A DNA stretch of 64,000 bases from Porticoccaceae bacterium LTM1 (GTDB lineage Bacteria; Pseudomonadota; Gammaproteobacteria; Pseudomonadales; Porticoccaceae). Location: NCBI GenBank assembly GCA_030252795.1, contig CP127080.1, positions 2,993,501 to 3,057,500 on the forward strand. The letters are read 5' to 3'. How positions within the stretch are numbered: position 1 is the first letter of the stretch; each line of letters opens with the position of its first letter. Made by a program: the position numbers and the translations under genes. The notes under the pieces were generated by a model that worked only from the letters and a program-made list of their open reading frames with translations, was not told the DNA's origin and searched no databases. Below, in pieces: positions 63,664 to 64,000 of the stretch.

Positions 63664-64000
63664 CTATTCGCCTTTCTTGAAGTTATAAACATCGATGGGC
63701 TGAACCGCATCGCCGGTGTCATTGCCCCAGGCATTGCGCTCGTAGGTGATGACAGCGGCCATATCGACATCGGCTATGTTGGTACCAAAGGCCTGCATCG
63801 CCGTACCGGTTTTGCCGTGCACCACAATATTGATGTGGTCACGTACCGGACCCAGTGCGATCGCGCTGCCTTTCAGCGCCGGGAATGCCCCCTGAACCCC
63901 TTCACCATTTTCCATATGACAGGATGCGCAGTTGGTGCTGTAAACCTGCTTGCCGCGCTCCATCAGCTCTTCGAGGGTAAAGGTTTTACTGGTCAATTCG
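63664..64000 (-). CDS. coxB: Cytochrome c oxidase subunit II, C-terminal cytochrome c domain (5' end outside window)
   Basis: The frame stays open to the right edge. The visible 112 codons are a class I cytochrome c domain with heme site YSTNCASCHMENGEGVQGAFPAL and distal Met in GKTGTAMQAFGTNIADVDM. Since it lies 11 bp before ctaD, it is best read as the heme-carrying C-terminus of a caa3-like subunit II whose CuA part is outside. A separate small cytochrome is the alternative. Confidence 0.85.
   Translation of the reverse strand, partial: ELTSKTFTLEELMERGKQVYSTNCASCHMENGEGVQGAFPALKGSAIALGPVRDHINIVVHGKTGTAMQAFGTNIADVDMAAVITYERNAWGNDTGDAVQPIDVYNFKKGE

Noticed and set aside
1-64000. CRISPR arrays, tRNA, rRNA, prophage or toxin-antitoxin pairs
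   Set aside because: Looked for regular spaced repeats, tRNA-like cloverleafs, phage structural genes and small paired genes; none found.

Overview
The window looks like the chromosome of a free-living, probably marine, gammaproteobacterium. The evidence is a FabY-type initiating ketosynthase, a polA/engB intergenic region of the Spot 42/ErsA kind, an aa3 oxidase operon with a DUF2909 gene on the opposite strand, a carboxynorspermidine polyamine route and many TonB-dependent receptors. A lineage near Cellvibrionales/Porticoccaceae is my inference; no rRNA is present to test it. Almost everything is core chromosome. The accessory parts are the first 15 kb and some small repeat elements.

Region 1 (1-14963, minus strand) is a tandem array of cell-surface signalling and uptake cassettes, each ordered ECF sigma factor, FecR-type anti-sigma factor, TonB-dependent receptor with an N-terminal STN signalling domain, and DUF4369-like/TlpA thioredoxin lipoprotein. 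Cassette A is 14963-8549 and cassette B is 6938-744. Cassette C begins at 610 and leaves the window inside its sigma gene. In A and in B the sigma gene and the receptor gene are preceded by the same private two-block motif, different between cassettes. This predicts a separate autoregulated, orthogonal sigma circuit per cassette. An intact IS3-family (IS407-like) element with CCAA target duplications sits between A and B.

Region 2 (15041-25306): rsmE, a thioredoxin-fold protein without CXXC, a prohibitin-like protein, then a TetR-controlled operon of an RND/MMPL exporter, a LolA-like periplasmic protein and an outer-membrane barrel. Three copies of a CAGAATG-type palindrome mark the TetR operators. 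An S46 dipeptidyl-peptidase follows. Region 3 (25378-32573) is a polyamine locus (speB, nspC, carboxynorspermidine dehydrogenase, speA). It is split by two plus-strand lipoprotein genes flanked by an exact 82-bp direct repeat, one copy of which is a truncated 5' end of nspC. REP-like inverted repeats cluster here. Region 4 (32880-36549): fabY, a GlxA-type regulator and pdxH.

Region 5 (36727-42538) is a three-gene unit of TonB receptor, periplasmic substrate-binding protein and GacS/BarA-type hybrid kinase, a plausible nutrient- or signal-sensing system of unknown ligand. Region 6 (42599-51624): serA, serC, two dsbA paralogues, a MITE-like element, cytochrome c4, engB, an intergenic region with two minus-strand terminators and probable sRNA(s), and polA. 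Region 7 (51734-55657): divergent znuA / zur-znuC-znuB with a Zur box, and a CsgD-like regulator. Region 8 (55654-64000): a DUF1579-like secreted protein, then the cytochrome c oxidase structural and assembly operon (coxB, ctaD, ctaG, coxC, surf1, ctaA, ctaB, sco), coxB being cut by the window end.

Several start codons were moved downstream from the longest open frame where a ribosome binding site, signal peptide or paralogue alignment supports it. No tRNA, rRNA or CRISPR array was seen.
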